Assembly (NCBI GenBank): GCA_963725895.1
Contig: CAVSAJ010000003.1
Coordinates: 124,001 to 188,000, forward strand
Length of the DNA: 64,000 nucleotides
Direction: 5' to 3'
Origin: Bog-473 sp963725895
GTDB taxonomy: Bacteria; Actinomycetota; Acidimicrobiia; Acidimicrobiales; RAAP-2
Shown here: one piece after another, positions 21,592 to 29,501 of the stretch
Layout of the letters: each line of letters opens with the position of its first letter
Numbering within the stretch: position 1 is the stretch's first letter
Notes under the pieces: generated by a model
Databases searched by the model: none
The model's input: the letters and a program-made list of their open reading frames with translations, nothing else
Told to the model about the DNA's origin: nothing
Position numbers and translations under genes: made by a program

Positions 21592-22212
21592 TCAGGCGTA
21601 AGGCGGGACGATCAACGTGACAAGGGTGGCCGACCCCGCCCTGACGTCGGCCCAGTGCTCGACGGGGAACGTGTAGACGCCGAGCGCGCAGGTCGGAAAG
21701 CCCTGCCGTGCCGCGAGCGAGAGCCCCTTCTTGTCCCGTGACGAGAGCAGCCCCTGCGAAAGCGAAATTGCAGTCGGGTTGTGGCCGACGACCATCACCG
21801 CCGGCGCGTCGTCGGGCAGGCTCTTGATGAAACCCAGCAGCTCGTCGGGTTCGGCCCCGTAGAGGTCCTTGTCGTAGCGGCTCGTCGGTGGGCCGTCCAT
21901 GCCCGCCAGCACGAGTTCGGCGGTCGCCATCGTGCGGGCCGCCGGCGAGACGAGCGCCACCGTCGGCTTCGGCACGCCCACGAGGGCGGGACCCAGCCCG
22001 TCGCCTTGGCCGGCGAAGAGCCGTCCCAGTGCGGTCGCGTCGCGGCGGCCCCGTGGCGCGAGGACGCGGTCGAAGTCGCTCCCACCGGGCGGCGGATCGG
22101 TCACGGTCTTCGCGTGACGCAGGAGCCAGAGCGTGCGCGCCGCGGCCGCGCGTCGACCGGCGCGTGCGGCGGGGTCCGGCTGCCCCACCTTCTGCTTGGC
22201 CTTTGCCGGCAT
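21592..22212 (-). CDS. Histidine phosphatase family protein (SixA-like)
   Basis: The 206-residue product has the catalytic RHG-type motif as LLRHAKTV, followed by LAPRGRRDA, SPAARTMATAELV and VVGHNPT, the standard layout of the SixA branch of the phosphoglycerate mutase-like superfamily. SixA acts on phosphohistidine in phosphotransfer proteins; the true substrate here is unknown. The N-terminus before the motif is basic and about 25 residues long. ATG 22212 overlaps the lysC stop (TGATG on the minus strand), so it is the second gene of an operon with aspartate kinase. Confidence 0.85.
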   Translation of the reverse strand: MPAKAKQKVGQPDPAARAGRRAAAARTLWLLRHAKTVTDPPPGGSDFDRVLAPRGRRDATALGRLFAGQGDGLGPALVGVPKPTVALVSPAARTMATAELVLAGMDGPPTSRYDKDLYGAEPDELLGFIKSLPDDAPAVMVVGHNPTAISLSQGLLSSRDKKGLSLAARQGFPTCALGVYTFPVEHWADVRAGSATLVTLIVPPYA

Positions 22213-23423
22213 CAGCCCAGGGCGAAGGCCGCATGCAGGCTGCGCACGGCTCGCTCCACGTCGCCTTCGGCCACGATGCACGACGTCCGGATGGTCGACG
22301 TCGAGATCATGTCGATGTTGATGTTCTCGTTGGCCAGCGTCTCGAACATCGTGGCGGCGATGCCCGGGTGCGACTTCATGCCCGCACCGACCAGGGAGAC
22401 GCGTGCCACGTCGCCGTCGGCCGTGACCCCTGTTGCTCCCAGCTCGTCGGCGTGGGCCTGGGAGGTCTCGGCGGCCACGGCCAGGTCGGCGTTGGGCACC
22501 GTGAACGAGATGTCGGTTGTCCCCTGTACCGACGTGTTCTGCACGATCATGTCCACGTTGATCGACTTGTCGGCCAGGGCTCGGAACAGGCGGGCCGCCA
22601 CGCCGGGCCGGTCGGGCACGCCGCTCACGGTGACCTTGGCCTCCGACGTGTCGTGTGTCACGGCGGTGACGACGGCGTCTTCCATGTCTGCATCCTCCTC
22701 CACCACCCAGGTACCGGGTTCCCAGGTGAAGCTGCTGCGCACGTGCAGCGGGACGTTGTGGTTGCGAGCGAACTCGACGGCCCGCAGCATCAGGACCCGT
22801 CCGCCCGTGGCCGCCATCTCGAGCATCTCGTCGAACGAGATCCGGTTGATGCGGTGCGCTTCGGGGACGAGCCGGGGGTCGGCGGTGAACACGCCCGTGA
22901 CATCGGTGTAGATCTCGCAGACCTCGGCGTCGAGGATGGCCGCCAGTGCCACGGCGGTGGCGTCGGATCCGCCGCGTCCGAGCGTCGTGATCTCGCGCTC
23001 GACCGAGACGCCCTGGAAACCGGCGACTACGGGCACCTTTCCCTCGGCGAGTGCCTCGCGCAGGCGGTCGCCCTTCACCTCTTTGATCTTCGCCCGGGTG
23101 TGGTCGTTGTCGGTGATGATCCCCACCTGGCTCCCGGTGAAGGACTGGGCCTCGACGCCGAGCTCCGCCAGCGCCATCACCAGCAGCGACATCGAGATGC
23201 GCTCCCCCGTGCTCACGAGCATGTCGTACTCCCGGGGTGGCTGGGTCGAGCTCACGGTGTCGGCCAGGTGGATGAGCTCGTCGGTCATCTTGCCCATGGC
23301 GCTGACGACGGCCACGACCTCGGAGCCCTGCCGACGGGTGCGCGCAATGTGGTCGGCGACGGCCCGGATCCTGTCCGCGTCACCGACCGAAGTCCCCCCA
23401 AACTTTTGCACGACCAGTGGCAT
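22212..23423 (-). CDS. lysC: Aspartate kinase
   Basis: LysC phosphorylates aspartate at the entry to lysine, threonine, methionine and diaminopimelate synthesis. The 403-residue length fits a monofunctional kinase. It begins with VVQKFGGTSVGD, has RGGSDATAVALAAILDAEVCEIYTDV in two overlapping blocks near residues 145-175, and ends with two ACT domains (VSGVPDRPGVAARLF and VSLVGAGMKSHPGIAATMF) that usually bind feedback effectors. The stretch encoding the ACT domains may contain an internal start for a separate beta subunit, as in other actinobacteria; this was not resolved. No asd gene follows. Confidence 0.93.
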   Translation of the reverse strand: MPLVVQKFGGTSVGDADRIRAVADHIARTRRQGSEVVAVVSAMGKMTDELIHLADTVSSTQPPREYDMLVSTGERISMSLLVMALAELGVEAQSFTGSQVGIITDNDHTRAKIKEVKGDRLREALAEGKVPVVAGFQGVSVEREITTLGRGGSDATAVALAAILDAEVCEIYTDVTGVFTADPRLVPEAHRINRISFDEMLEMAATGGRVLMLRAVEFARNHNVPLHVRSSFTWEPGTWVVEEDADMEDAVVTAVTHDTSEAKVTVSGVPDRPGVAARLFRALADKSINVDMIVQNTSVQGTTDISFTVPNADLAVAAETSQAHADELGATGVTADGDVARVSLVGAGMKSHPGIAATMFETLANENINIDMISTSTIRTSCIVAEGDVERAVRSLHAAFALG

Positions 23424-23550
23424 CCCGCCGAGGCTACAGACTGGACAGCCGCCCCACCCCCGGCTGCGCCTGGCCGGCCCCTGGTGAACGGGGGCCGACG
23501 GGGTGTTGGTGAACGGAGGGGGCCCCGCAGATTAGGTAGGGTCTGCGCCC

Positions 23551-24381
23551 GTGCCCAGCGAGAAGAGAGCCCGTCAGCGCGCGGCGCGGGAGGCCCGCCT
23601 GGCTGCGGAGGCCGCGCAGCGCAAGCGCCGGGTGCGGATCCGCAACGGCGCCATCGTCGTGGTGGTGGCCGGGGCCATCGTGGGCATCGCCTTCGCCGTC
23701 TCGGGCGGGAACAGCCCCGTGCAGTCGCTGTCCAACACGAGCTCGACCAGCACCACCGTGGCCAAGACGGGGAACGCCGCGCTGCAGGCGCAGGCCAACG
23801 AGGTGGCGGTCAAGGCTGGATGCCCGACGAGCACCAAGACCACGGTCAACGACCAGAAGTACTCCTCGGCACCGGCCATGACGATCGACACGTCGAAGAA
23901 CTACACGGCCACCGTGAAGACGACCGCCGGCACCTTTGACATCGCGCTCGATGCGGCCACCGCCCCCCAGACCGTGAACAACTTCGTGTTCCTGGCCAAC
24001 AAGGGCTTTTACCACTGCGTGATCTTCCACCGGGTCATCCCGGGGTTCATGGACCAGACCGGTGACCCGACGGGCACGGGTCAGGGTGGCCCTGGCTACA
24101 CCATCCCCGACGAGTACCCCCCCAAGGCGTCCAACCCGAACGACCAGTACCCCCTCGGGTCGGTGGCCATGGCCAACACCGGGCAGCCCCACACCGGTGG
24201 CAGCCAGTTCTTCATCGTGGCCGGAGCGGAAGGGGAGTCCCTGCCCAACACCTACACGCTGTTCGGAACCGTCACGTCGGGTATGAACGTGGTGAACACC
24301 ATCAATCAGCAGGGCTCGCAACAGGGCGTACCACCCGACGTGACCCAGCGGATCCTGTCGATCACCATCCAAGAATCATAA
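23551..24381 (+). CDS. Membrane-anchored cyclophilin-type peptidyl-prolyl isomerase
   Basis: The 276-residue product begins with a basic cytosolic stretch, then a single transmembrane helix (GAIVVVVAGAIVGIAFAV, about residues 31-48), a Ser/Thr/Ala-rich linker and a cyclophilin domain from about residue 115. Cyclophilin signatures are FHRVIPGFMDQTGDPTGTG, MANTGQPHTGGSQFFI and YTLFGTV. Such proteins help fold exported proteins outside the membrane. The start is GTG 23551. It is followed 66 bases later by a second, soluble cyclophilin and is divergent from lysC. The DUF-like spacer sequence is poorly conserved in type. Confidence 0.9.
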   Translation: MPSEKRARQRAAREARLAAEAAQRKRRVRIRNGAIVVVVAGAIVGIAFAVSGGNSPVQSLSNTSSTSTTVAKTGNAALQAQANEVAVKAGCPTSTKTTVNDQKYSSAPAMTIDTSKNYTATVKTTAGTFDIALDAATAPQTVNNFVFLANKGFYHCVIFHRVIPGFMDQTGDPTGTGQGGPGYTIPDEYPPKASNPNDQYPLGSVAMANTGQPHTGGSQFFIVAGAEGESLPNTYTLFGTVTSGMNVVNTINQQGSQQGVPPDVTQRILSITIQES

Positions 24382-24447
24382 GAAGACTCCTTCAGTCGTC
24401 ATACGGCGCCGGAAGTCGCCGTAACGAGCCGTAAAGGACCCTCCACC

Positions 24448-25005
24448 GTGGCCACCCCAACTCCCCCGAACGCAGACGGCTCGAGCCCGCAGCAGCGGAA
24501 GTTCGACGAAGAGCCGCCGATGATCATCGACCCGAAGAAGCGCTACGTGGCCACGATGGTCACGTCGCACGGGACGATGGTCATCAACCTCGACCCCCTC
24601 GCCGCGCCGAGGGCCGTCAACAGCTTCGTGTTCCTGGCGCGCTACCACTATTACGACGGCATCGTCTTCCACCGCATCATCCCGGGCTTCGTGCTCCAAG
24701 GGGGCGATCCCACGGGGACAGGCACCGGCGGTCCCGGCTACCGCTTCGACGACGAGCTCCCCAAGGCCGGTCGCTACCAGGTCGGCTCCCTGGCCATGGC
24801 CAACGCGGGCCCCCACACGAACGGCAGTCAGTTCTTCGTCATCAGCGGACCCGACGGCGTCGGCCTGCCACCCCTGTACTCCCTCTTCGGCGAGGTCGTC
24901 AGCGGCCACGACGTGATCAGCACGATCGACGCCGTCGGCACCCGTTCGGGCACTCCGAACGAACAGGTGGTCATCGAGCGCGTCACCGTCGAGGAGAAGG
25001 AGTAG
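24448..25005 (+). CDS. Cyclophilin-type peptidyl-prolyl isomerase, soluble
   Basis: The 185-residue protein has no signal or membrane segment and a complete cyclophilin domain: NSFVFLARYHYYDGIVFHRI, GGDPTGTGTGGPGY, MANAGPHTNGSQFF and LFGEVVSG. It accelerates proline isomerisation during protein folding, probably in the cytosol. GTG 24448 has AAAGGA upstream. Its similarity to the preceding gene suggests a tandem duplication with later gain or loss of the membrane anchor. A GC-rich hairpin overlaps the stop codon. Confidence 0.92.
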   Translation: MATPTPPNADGSSPQQRKFDEEPPMIIDPKKRYVATMVTSHGTMVINLDPLAAPRAVNSFVFLARYHYYDGIVFHRIIPGFVLQGGDPTGTGTGGPGYRFDDELPKAGRYQVGSLAMANAGPHTNGSQFFVISGPDGVGLPPLYSLFGEVVSGHDVISTIDAVGTRSGTPNEQVVIERVTVEEKE

Positions 25006-25031
25006 GCGGCCGAGGCCGCCGCGCCCTCTTT
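25005..25031 (+). terminator. Possible terminator after the cyclophilin pair
   Basis: GGCGGCC-GA-GGCCGCC at 25005-25020 is a perfect inverted repeat starting on the last base of the stop codon. It is followed by GCGCCCTCTTT, a weak T-containing tail. It could act as an intrinsic terminator; the T run is short. Confidence 0.45.
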
Positions 25032-25353
25032 CCCCGAGCCTTCCTGGCGGCCGGCCCGCTTCCGCCTCGGCGCCCTTGCGCCCCCAGGCCCCAGCTCCCC
25101 AGCCTCCGGCCTCTTCAACCTCCAGCCGCCTCTTCAACCTCCAGCCGCCTCCGGGCGTGTGTCTTCGACCCGTATATATATCCTTCCGAAACCCCACCTA
25201 GTTTCCGAAGGCTATGGACAGATCCTTCGCTAACTACCCCTTTTCGCCGTCCGCAACCGCAGTGACCGAATAAACGAAGGCTGTAATACAGGCCAAACAC
25301 GACTACCGGCCTCGGAACCGCGTCGTACCCCTCGGTCATCCACAGGCCGTGGG
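25032..25353. other. Convergent intergenic region with a 19-bp direct repeat and an AT-rich inverted-repeat island
   Basis: No gene is supported here. CTCTTCAACCTCCAGCCGC occurs twice in tandem (25111-25129 and 25130-25148). After it, 25173-25290 is much richer in A and T than its surroundings and starts with TATATATAT. CCTTCCGAAAC (25182-25192) faces GTTTCCGAAGG (25201-25211) with one mismatch, and CCTTCG (25224-25229) faces CGAAGG (25275-25280). This could be a small structured RNA, a regulatory site or the remains of an inserted element. The role is unknown. Confidence 0.6.
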
Positions 25354-26040
25354 TCAACCGCGCAGCGCGCCCAAACCTTCGGTCTGGGCGCCCCCGACGA
25401 AGACGATGGGGGTCCCTGCGCCCTCCGAGCGCCAGGCGCCGCTGCCCTCTTTGATGAGCGCGGTGCGCGCGGGGAGCGCGACCACCGGCAGCGCGGCCGG
25501 AGCCATTGCGACGGTGCGTTCGAGTTTTTGGCCGTGGGCGTCGTCGTGTTCGTCACCGAAGTGGGGGACCACGGTCAGCTTGTCCACCAGACCGAGACCG
25601 AGGGTCAACGCGCCACCCCGGGGGTCCACCATCGGATCGGTGAGCACCATGGCCCCCGCCCCGGCGCCCGCGACGACTGCACCGCCCGCGTAGGCGGCAC
25701 GGATGCCCTCGAAGACGGCGGATTTCTTGAGCACTGCACGGAGGTGAAGGGGCGACCCACCCGCCAGGTAGATGAAGCGCGCCTTGGCCACCGTGGCCGC
25801 CATCCCGGCGTCTTCGGCCGAGGCGCGGTCCACCACCATCAGGCCCTCGACCTGCGCACCCAGCGGTCCGAACCACTCGGCTGCTCGGAACACGACCCTC
25901 TCTGGGTGCTGGTACGCCGCCGCAGTCGGGAGGACAACCACGTCGGTCCCACCCGAGTCGGCCAGCAGCGTGGAGTCGAAGGTGCACCCGTCGGTCCATT
26001 CGTCGCCTCCCACCAGGGCCAGCGTGCCTGACGTGTCCAT
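25354..26040 (-). CDS. Peptidase S51 / class I glutamine amidotransferase-like protein lacking the usual nucleophile
   Basis: The 228-residue product has the S51 (dipeptidase E/cyanophycinase-like) fold markers: LALVGGDEWTDGC at the start, VVVLPTAAAYQHPE, IYLAGGSPLHLRAVLKKS and VVPHFGDEHDDAHG. The catalytic elbow that normally reads G-S-S-A-G-A reads G-A-G-A-G-A at about 25650-25670, so the serine nucleophile is glycine here. The codons are unambiguous. It may be a non-catalytic relative. I chose ATG 26040; another in-frame ATG at 26088 would add 16 residues. It diverges from the 3-hydroxyacyl-CoA dehydrogenase gene. Confidence 0.75.
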   Translation of the reverse strand: MDTSGTLALVGGDEWTDGCTFDSTLLADSGGTDVVVLPTAAAYQHPERVVFRAAEWFGPLGAQVEGLMVVDRASAEDAGMAATVAKARFIYLAGGSPLHLRAVLKKSAVFEGIRAAYAGGAVVAGAGAGAMVLTDPMVDPRGGALTLGLGLVDKLTVVPHFGDEHDDAHGQKLERTVAMAPAALPVVALPARTALIKEGSGAWRSEGAGTPIVFVGGAQTEGLGALRG

Positions 26041-26090
26041 GGCCCACTCTTGCACGCCGGGCACCGCGGCCTCCCCTTCGACGGCCATGG

Positions 26091-26104
26091 TTACCCGCCG
26101 GTAA
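26091..26104. promoter_or_regulatory. Inverted repeat in the divergent gap before the dehydrogenase
   Basis: TTACC-CGCC-GGTAA is a 5-base-arm inverted repeat, 12 bases before the dehydrogenase ATG. The compact symmetrical form resembles sites of TetR-like repressors, but a single copy is weak evidence. Confidence 0.35.
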
Positions 26105-26115
26105 GCTTCTCGGCC

Positions 26116-26970
26116 ATGTCGATCACGCGCGTGGGAATCGTCGGTTCGGGAATCATGGGCTCGGGCATCGCAGAAGTAGCCGCCGCCTCCGGTCACGAGG
26201 TGGTGTTGCGCAGTCGCAACGCACAAGGCGTGGAGGCGGTGGTGGCCGGTCTTGCCAAGTCGCTGGCCAAGCAGGTCGAGAAGGGGAAGCGCACCGAAGC
26301 CGAGGCGGCGGAGATCTCGGGCCGTGTGCGCGCCACCACACACCTCGGCGACCTGGTCGACGTCGATCTTGTGATCGAATCGGTGGTCGAGGACCTTGCG
26401 GTGAAGAAGTTCCTCTTTTCGGAGCTCGACAGCGTGTGCAAGCCCGAGACGATCCTGGCCACCAACACGTCCACCCTGCCGGTGGTCGAGATGGCCAGGG
26501 CCACCGGGCGCCCAGACCTGGTCTGCGGTGTCCACTTCTTCAACCCGGCGCCTGCCATGGCGCTCGTCGAGGTCGTGCGCCCGATCACTGCGGCGGACGC
26601 CACGGTCGAGGCGGCCATCGCCTTCGCGACGGCCTGCGGCAAGGAGCCCGTCGAGGTGAAGGACCAGGCCGGGTTCATCGTGAACGCGCTCCTCTTCCCG
26701 TACCTCAACAACGCCGTGCGCCTCTACGAGCAGGGCGTGGGCTCCAAGGAGGGCATCGACGCGGCCATGAAGGGCGGGTGCGGCTTCCCGATGGGGCCCT
26801 TCGCGCTCCTCGACCTGGTCGGCTTGGACACGTCTTTGGCAATCCTCGATGCGCTCTACGACGAGTACCGCGACCCCAACTACGCCGCGGTGCCGTTGCT
26901 GCGCCGGCTGGTCTCCTCCGGCCGGCACGGGCGCAAGACCAAGAAGGGCTTCTACGACTACAGCGGCTGA
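26116..26970 (+). CDS. 3-hydroxyacyl-CoA dehydrogenase (3-hydroxybutyryl-CoA dehydrogenase type)
   Basis: The 284-residue NAD(P)-dependent enzyme oxidises 3-hydroxybutyryl-CoA or reduces acetoacetyl-CoA. It has the Rossmann motif GIVGSGIMGSGIAEVAA at the N-terminus, SNTSTLPV-like ATNTSTLPVVEMA, the catalytic GVHFFNPAPAMALVEVV and the C-terminal domain with GFPMGPFALLDLVGLD. This is the HbdA/PaaH length class without a fused hydratase. ATG 26116 is preceded only by a weak ribosome binding site. It sits 74 bases upstream of the ethylmalonyl-CoA mutase gene, in keeping with a role between thiolase and Ccr; a crotonase gene is still needed elsewhere. Confidence 0.9.
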   Translation: MSITRVGIVGSGIMGSGIAEVAAASGHEVVLRSRNAQGVEAVVAGLAKSLAKQVEKGKRTEAEAAEISGRVRATTHLGDLVDVDLVIESVVEDLAVKKFLFSELDSVCKPETILATNTSTLPVVEMARATGRPDLVCGVHFFNPAPAMALVEVVRPITAADATVEAAIAFATACGKEPVEVKDQAGFIVNALLFPYLNNAVRLYEQGVGSKEGIDAAMKGGCGFPMGPFALLDLVGLDTSLAILDALYDEYRDPNYAAVPLLRRLVSSGRHGRKTKKGFYDYSG

Positions 26971-27044
26971 CCGCTCGTCGCGCAGGGGAGACGGGAAAGG
27001 CGGGCAGAATGGTGGAGCACCCCACTCGTCTGGAGGTGATCTGA

Positions 27045-29036
27045 TTGGCTGCCGACCCGGCGCGTGACGCGCCGTGGGTGATGCGTACCTACTCGGGCCA
27101 CTCCACCGCGCGCGCCTCCAACGAGCTCTACCGCACGAACTTGGCGAAGGGGCAGACCGGCCTGTCCATCGCCTTCGACCTGCCGACGCAGACGGGTTAC
27201 GACCCTGACGCTCCCGAGGCCGCCGGCGAGGTGGGCAAGGTGGGCGTTCCCGTCGCGCATCTCGGACACATGCGGGAGCTGCTCGACCAGATCCCTGTCG
27301 CCGACATGAACACCTCCATGACGATCAACGCAACGGCGGCATGGCTCCTCGGGCTCTACGTCGCCAATGCGCAGGACATGGGGGTGGACCCGGCGCACCT
27401 TGCCGGCACGACGCAGAACGACATCGTGAAGGAATACCTGAGCCGCGGCACCTACATCTTTCCGCCCGGCCCCAGCCTGCGCCTCACGGTCGACACCATC
27501 GCCTACACCCTGCGACGCGTGCCCAAGTGGAACCCGATCAACGTGTGTAGTTACCACCTCCAAGAGGCGGGCGCGACACCGACCCAGGAGATCGCCTACG
27601 CGTTGGCCACCGCCATCGGTGTGCTCGACGGCGTGCGCGCTTCGGGCAAGGTCGACGAGGCAGAGCTGTCGGCCCTGGTCGGACGCATCAGCTTCTTCGT
27701 CAACTCGAGCGTCCGCTTCGTTGAGGAGACCTGCAAGATGCGAGCCTTCACCGAGCTGTGGGACCGCATCTGCCGCACGCGTTATGGCGTGGAGGATCCC
27801 AAGCTCCGCCGCTTCCGCTACGGCGTGCAGGTCAACTCGCTCGGACTCACCGAACAACAGCCTGAGAACAACGTGCAGCGCATCGTGCTCGAGACGCTCG
27901 GCGTCACCCTCTCCAAGAGCGCCCGCGCCCGCGCCATGCAGCTGCCCGCGTGGAACGAGGCACTCGGGCTGCCGAGGCCCTGGGACCAGCAGTGGTCGCT
28001 GCGCATCCAACAGGTGCTCGCCTTCGAGTCCGACCTGCTCGAGTACGGCGACATCTTCGAGGGCTCGACGGTGATCGCCGCCAAGACGGCCGAGCTCATC
28101 GAGGCTGCGTCCGCCGAGCTGGCCGAGGTCGAGGCGCTCGGCGGTGCCTTCGAGGCCATCGACGAGCTGAAGCGCCGGCTCGTGCGCAGCCAGGCCGAGC
28201 GGGTGCGCCGCATCGAAGAGGGGGAGCAGCTCGTCGTTGGGGTGAACTGTTTCACCGAGACGGCACCGTCACCGCTGCTCGGTGAGGGCCAGTTCGAGAA
28301 CATCCTGAAGGTCGACCACGGGGTGGAGGCCGAGCAGATCGCGGACGTGCAGCGCTGGCGGGCCGAGCGGGACAACATGGCGGTGCAGCGTGCCCTCGAC
28401 GAGCTGCGCCGAGTGGCGGCCGACGACAGGCCGGAGGGCAACGTCATGGAGGCGACGATCGCGCTGGCCCATGCCGGCGGGACCACCGGTGAGTGGGCGG
28501 GCGCACTGCGCGAGGTCTTCGGCGAGTTCCGCGCGCCCACGGGCGTGAGCGGCGGGGTGGGCCAGTGGGGCGAAGAGATGGCGCCGGTGCGGATCCGCAC
28601 CAAGGACCTGGCCGAGCGCACCGGCGGACCACCGCGCCTCTTGGTGGCCAAGCCGGGACTCGACGGCCACTCCAACGGAGCCGAACAGATCGCCGTCGCC
28701 GCGCGCGACGCCGGCTTCGAGGTCATCTACCAAGGCATCCGGCTGACACCCGAACAGATCGTGGCTGCCGCGGTCGATGAGGACGTCGACATCGTCGGCC
28801 TCTCCATTCTCTCTGGCTCTCACCTCGAGCTGGTACCCGACATCCTCGACCGCCTGCGCGCCGCTGGGAGCGGCGCGGCCGTCGTAGTGGGCGGCATTAT
28901 TCCGCCCGACGATGCCGAGCTCTTGCTGGGGAAGGGTGTGGCGTCGGTCTACACGCCCAAGGACTACTCGTTCGACCACATCATGGAGGACCTGGTCTCT
29001 CTGGCCGAGCGCCAGCGCGCCTCCACTCCCGCGTGA
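27045..29036 (+). CDS. ecm: Ethylmalonyl-CoA mutase (B12-dependent)
   Basis: Ecm isomerises (2R)-ethylmalonyl-CoA to methylsuccinyl-CoA using adenosylcobalamin. The product (663 residues) is a single chain with the TIM-barrel substrate domain (RTYSGHSTARASNELYRTNL, AFDLPTQTGYDPD, NTSMTINATAAWLLGLY, LGLTEQQPENNVQRI) and a C-terminal B12 domain with D-G-H-S-N-G, SILSGSH and VVVGGIIPP. Length and the RTYSGHS opening fit Ecm/MeaA rather than the longer methylmalonyl-CoA mutase. The start is TTG 27045 with GGAGGTGAT upstream. Its last 56 bases overlap the convergent DUF4031 gene. Ccr and epimerase in the same window support the assignment. Confidence 0.9.
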   Translation: MAADPARDAPWVMRTYSGHSTARASNELYRTNLAKGQTGLSIAFDLPTQTGYDPDAPEAAGEVGKVGVPVAHLGHMRELLDQIPVADMNTSMTINATAAWLLGLYVANAQDMGVDPAHLAGTTQNDIVKEYLSRGTYIFPPGPSLRLTVDTIAYTLRRVPKWNPINVCSYHLQEAGATPTQEIAYALATAIGVLDGVRASGKVDEAELSALVGRISFFVNSSVRFVEETCKMRAFTELWDRICRTRYGVEDPKLRRFRYGVQVNSLGLTEQQPENNVQRIVLETLGVTLSKSARARAMQLPAWNEALGLPRPWDQQWSLRIQQVLAFESDLLEYGDIFEGSTVIAAKTAELIEAASAELAEVEALGGAFEAIDELKRRLVRSQAERVRRIEEGEQLVVGVNCFTETAPSPLLGEGQFENILKVDHGVEAEQIADVQRWRAERDNMAVQRALDELRRVAADDRPEGNVMEATIALAHAGGTTGEWAGALREVFGEFRAPTGVSGGVGQWGEEMAPVRIRTKDLAERTGGPPRLLVAKPGLDGHSNGAEQIAVAARDAGFEVIYQGIRLTPEQIVAAAVDEDVDIVGLSILSGSHLELVPDILDRLRAAGSGAAVVVGGIIPPDDAELLLGKGVASVYTPKDYSFDHIMEDLVSLAERQRASTPA

Positions 29037-29286
29037 GGCGGGCCATCTCGCGCCAGGTCACGGGGACCGCGCCGAGTTCGATGGCCCGCAGCCGGAGGCT
29101 TTCGGGCACGTCGTAGTGGTTCAGCGCAGTCGACCGCCGGTGGCGTTGGTAACCCCGAGGCGGGATCCCGAGCGCTGCGGCCATCGCGTGCAGCTCATCG
29201 GGGTCGTCGGCAAGCAGATGCGACCAGCGATCGGTCCGCTCGCGCACCGTGGCGCGCTGGCGCCAATCGTCGACGTAAACGGTCAG
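28981..29286 (-). CDS. DUF4031 domain protein
   Basis: About 101 residues; the block VYVDDWRQRA, RWSHLLADDPDELHAMAAALG, NHYDVPESLRLRAIELGAVP and TWREMARL matches the DUF4031 family, small proteins of unknown function. The family N-terminus MTVYVDDW would start at CTG 29286, which overlaps the TGA of the preceding gene (CTGA), with GGGCGAG just upstream. The alternative is GTG 29334, adding 16 residues not typical of the family. It is the last gene of a pccB-accE-DUF4031 set and overlaps the 3' end of the convergent mutase gene. Confidence 0.75.
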   Translation of the reverse strand: MTVYVDDWRQRATVRERTDRWSHLLADDPDELHAMAAALGIPPRGYQRHRRSTALNHYDVPESLRLRAIELGAVPVTWREMARLTREWRRAGARPERPGPP

Positions 29287-29501
29287 CGCCTCGCCCAGGG
29301 CCGGTCGCGCCGCAATGGCACTGGCTTGTGCCACCAGCGGCCGCTGAAGCGCCACGCTTCGTGGACCGGGTCGTGCTCGTCCGCTGGAGCGGGGCGGGGC
29401 CAGGCCAGCTGCACGGCCGCCGCGATGGCCGCAAGCAGCGCAGGGTCGGGCTCGGGCCGCGGCCGCAGCGTGAGCTGGGCGGGGTCGACCTGGGGGCTCA
29501 C
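29283..29501 (-). CDS. Acyl-CoA carboxylase epsilon subunit-like small protein
   Basis: The 72-residue protein starts at GTG 29501, overlapping the carboxylase beta stop (GTGA). It has an N-terminal LTLRPRPEPDPALLAAIAAAV stretch that resembles the helical DPEELAAL(V/T)AVL segment of actinobacterial AccE/PccE epsilon subunits, followed by a proline-rich linker and a Trp-rich end (EAWRFSGRWWHK). Epsilon subunits stabilise the alpha-beta carboxylase complex. Size and position are the main support; the sequence match is modest. Confidence 0.65.
   Translation of the reverse strand: MSPQVDPAQLTLRPRPEPDPALLAAIAAAVQLAWPRPAPADEHDPVHEAWRFSGRWWHKPVPLRRDRPWARR

Noticed and set aside
25115..25357. An 80-codon open frame on the minus strand across the AT-rich gap
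   Set aside because: It has no ribosome binding site, no recognisable domain, and spans two tandem repeats and inverted repeats; its codon use does not resemble the neighbours.
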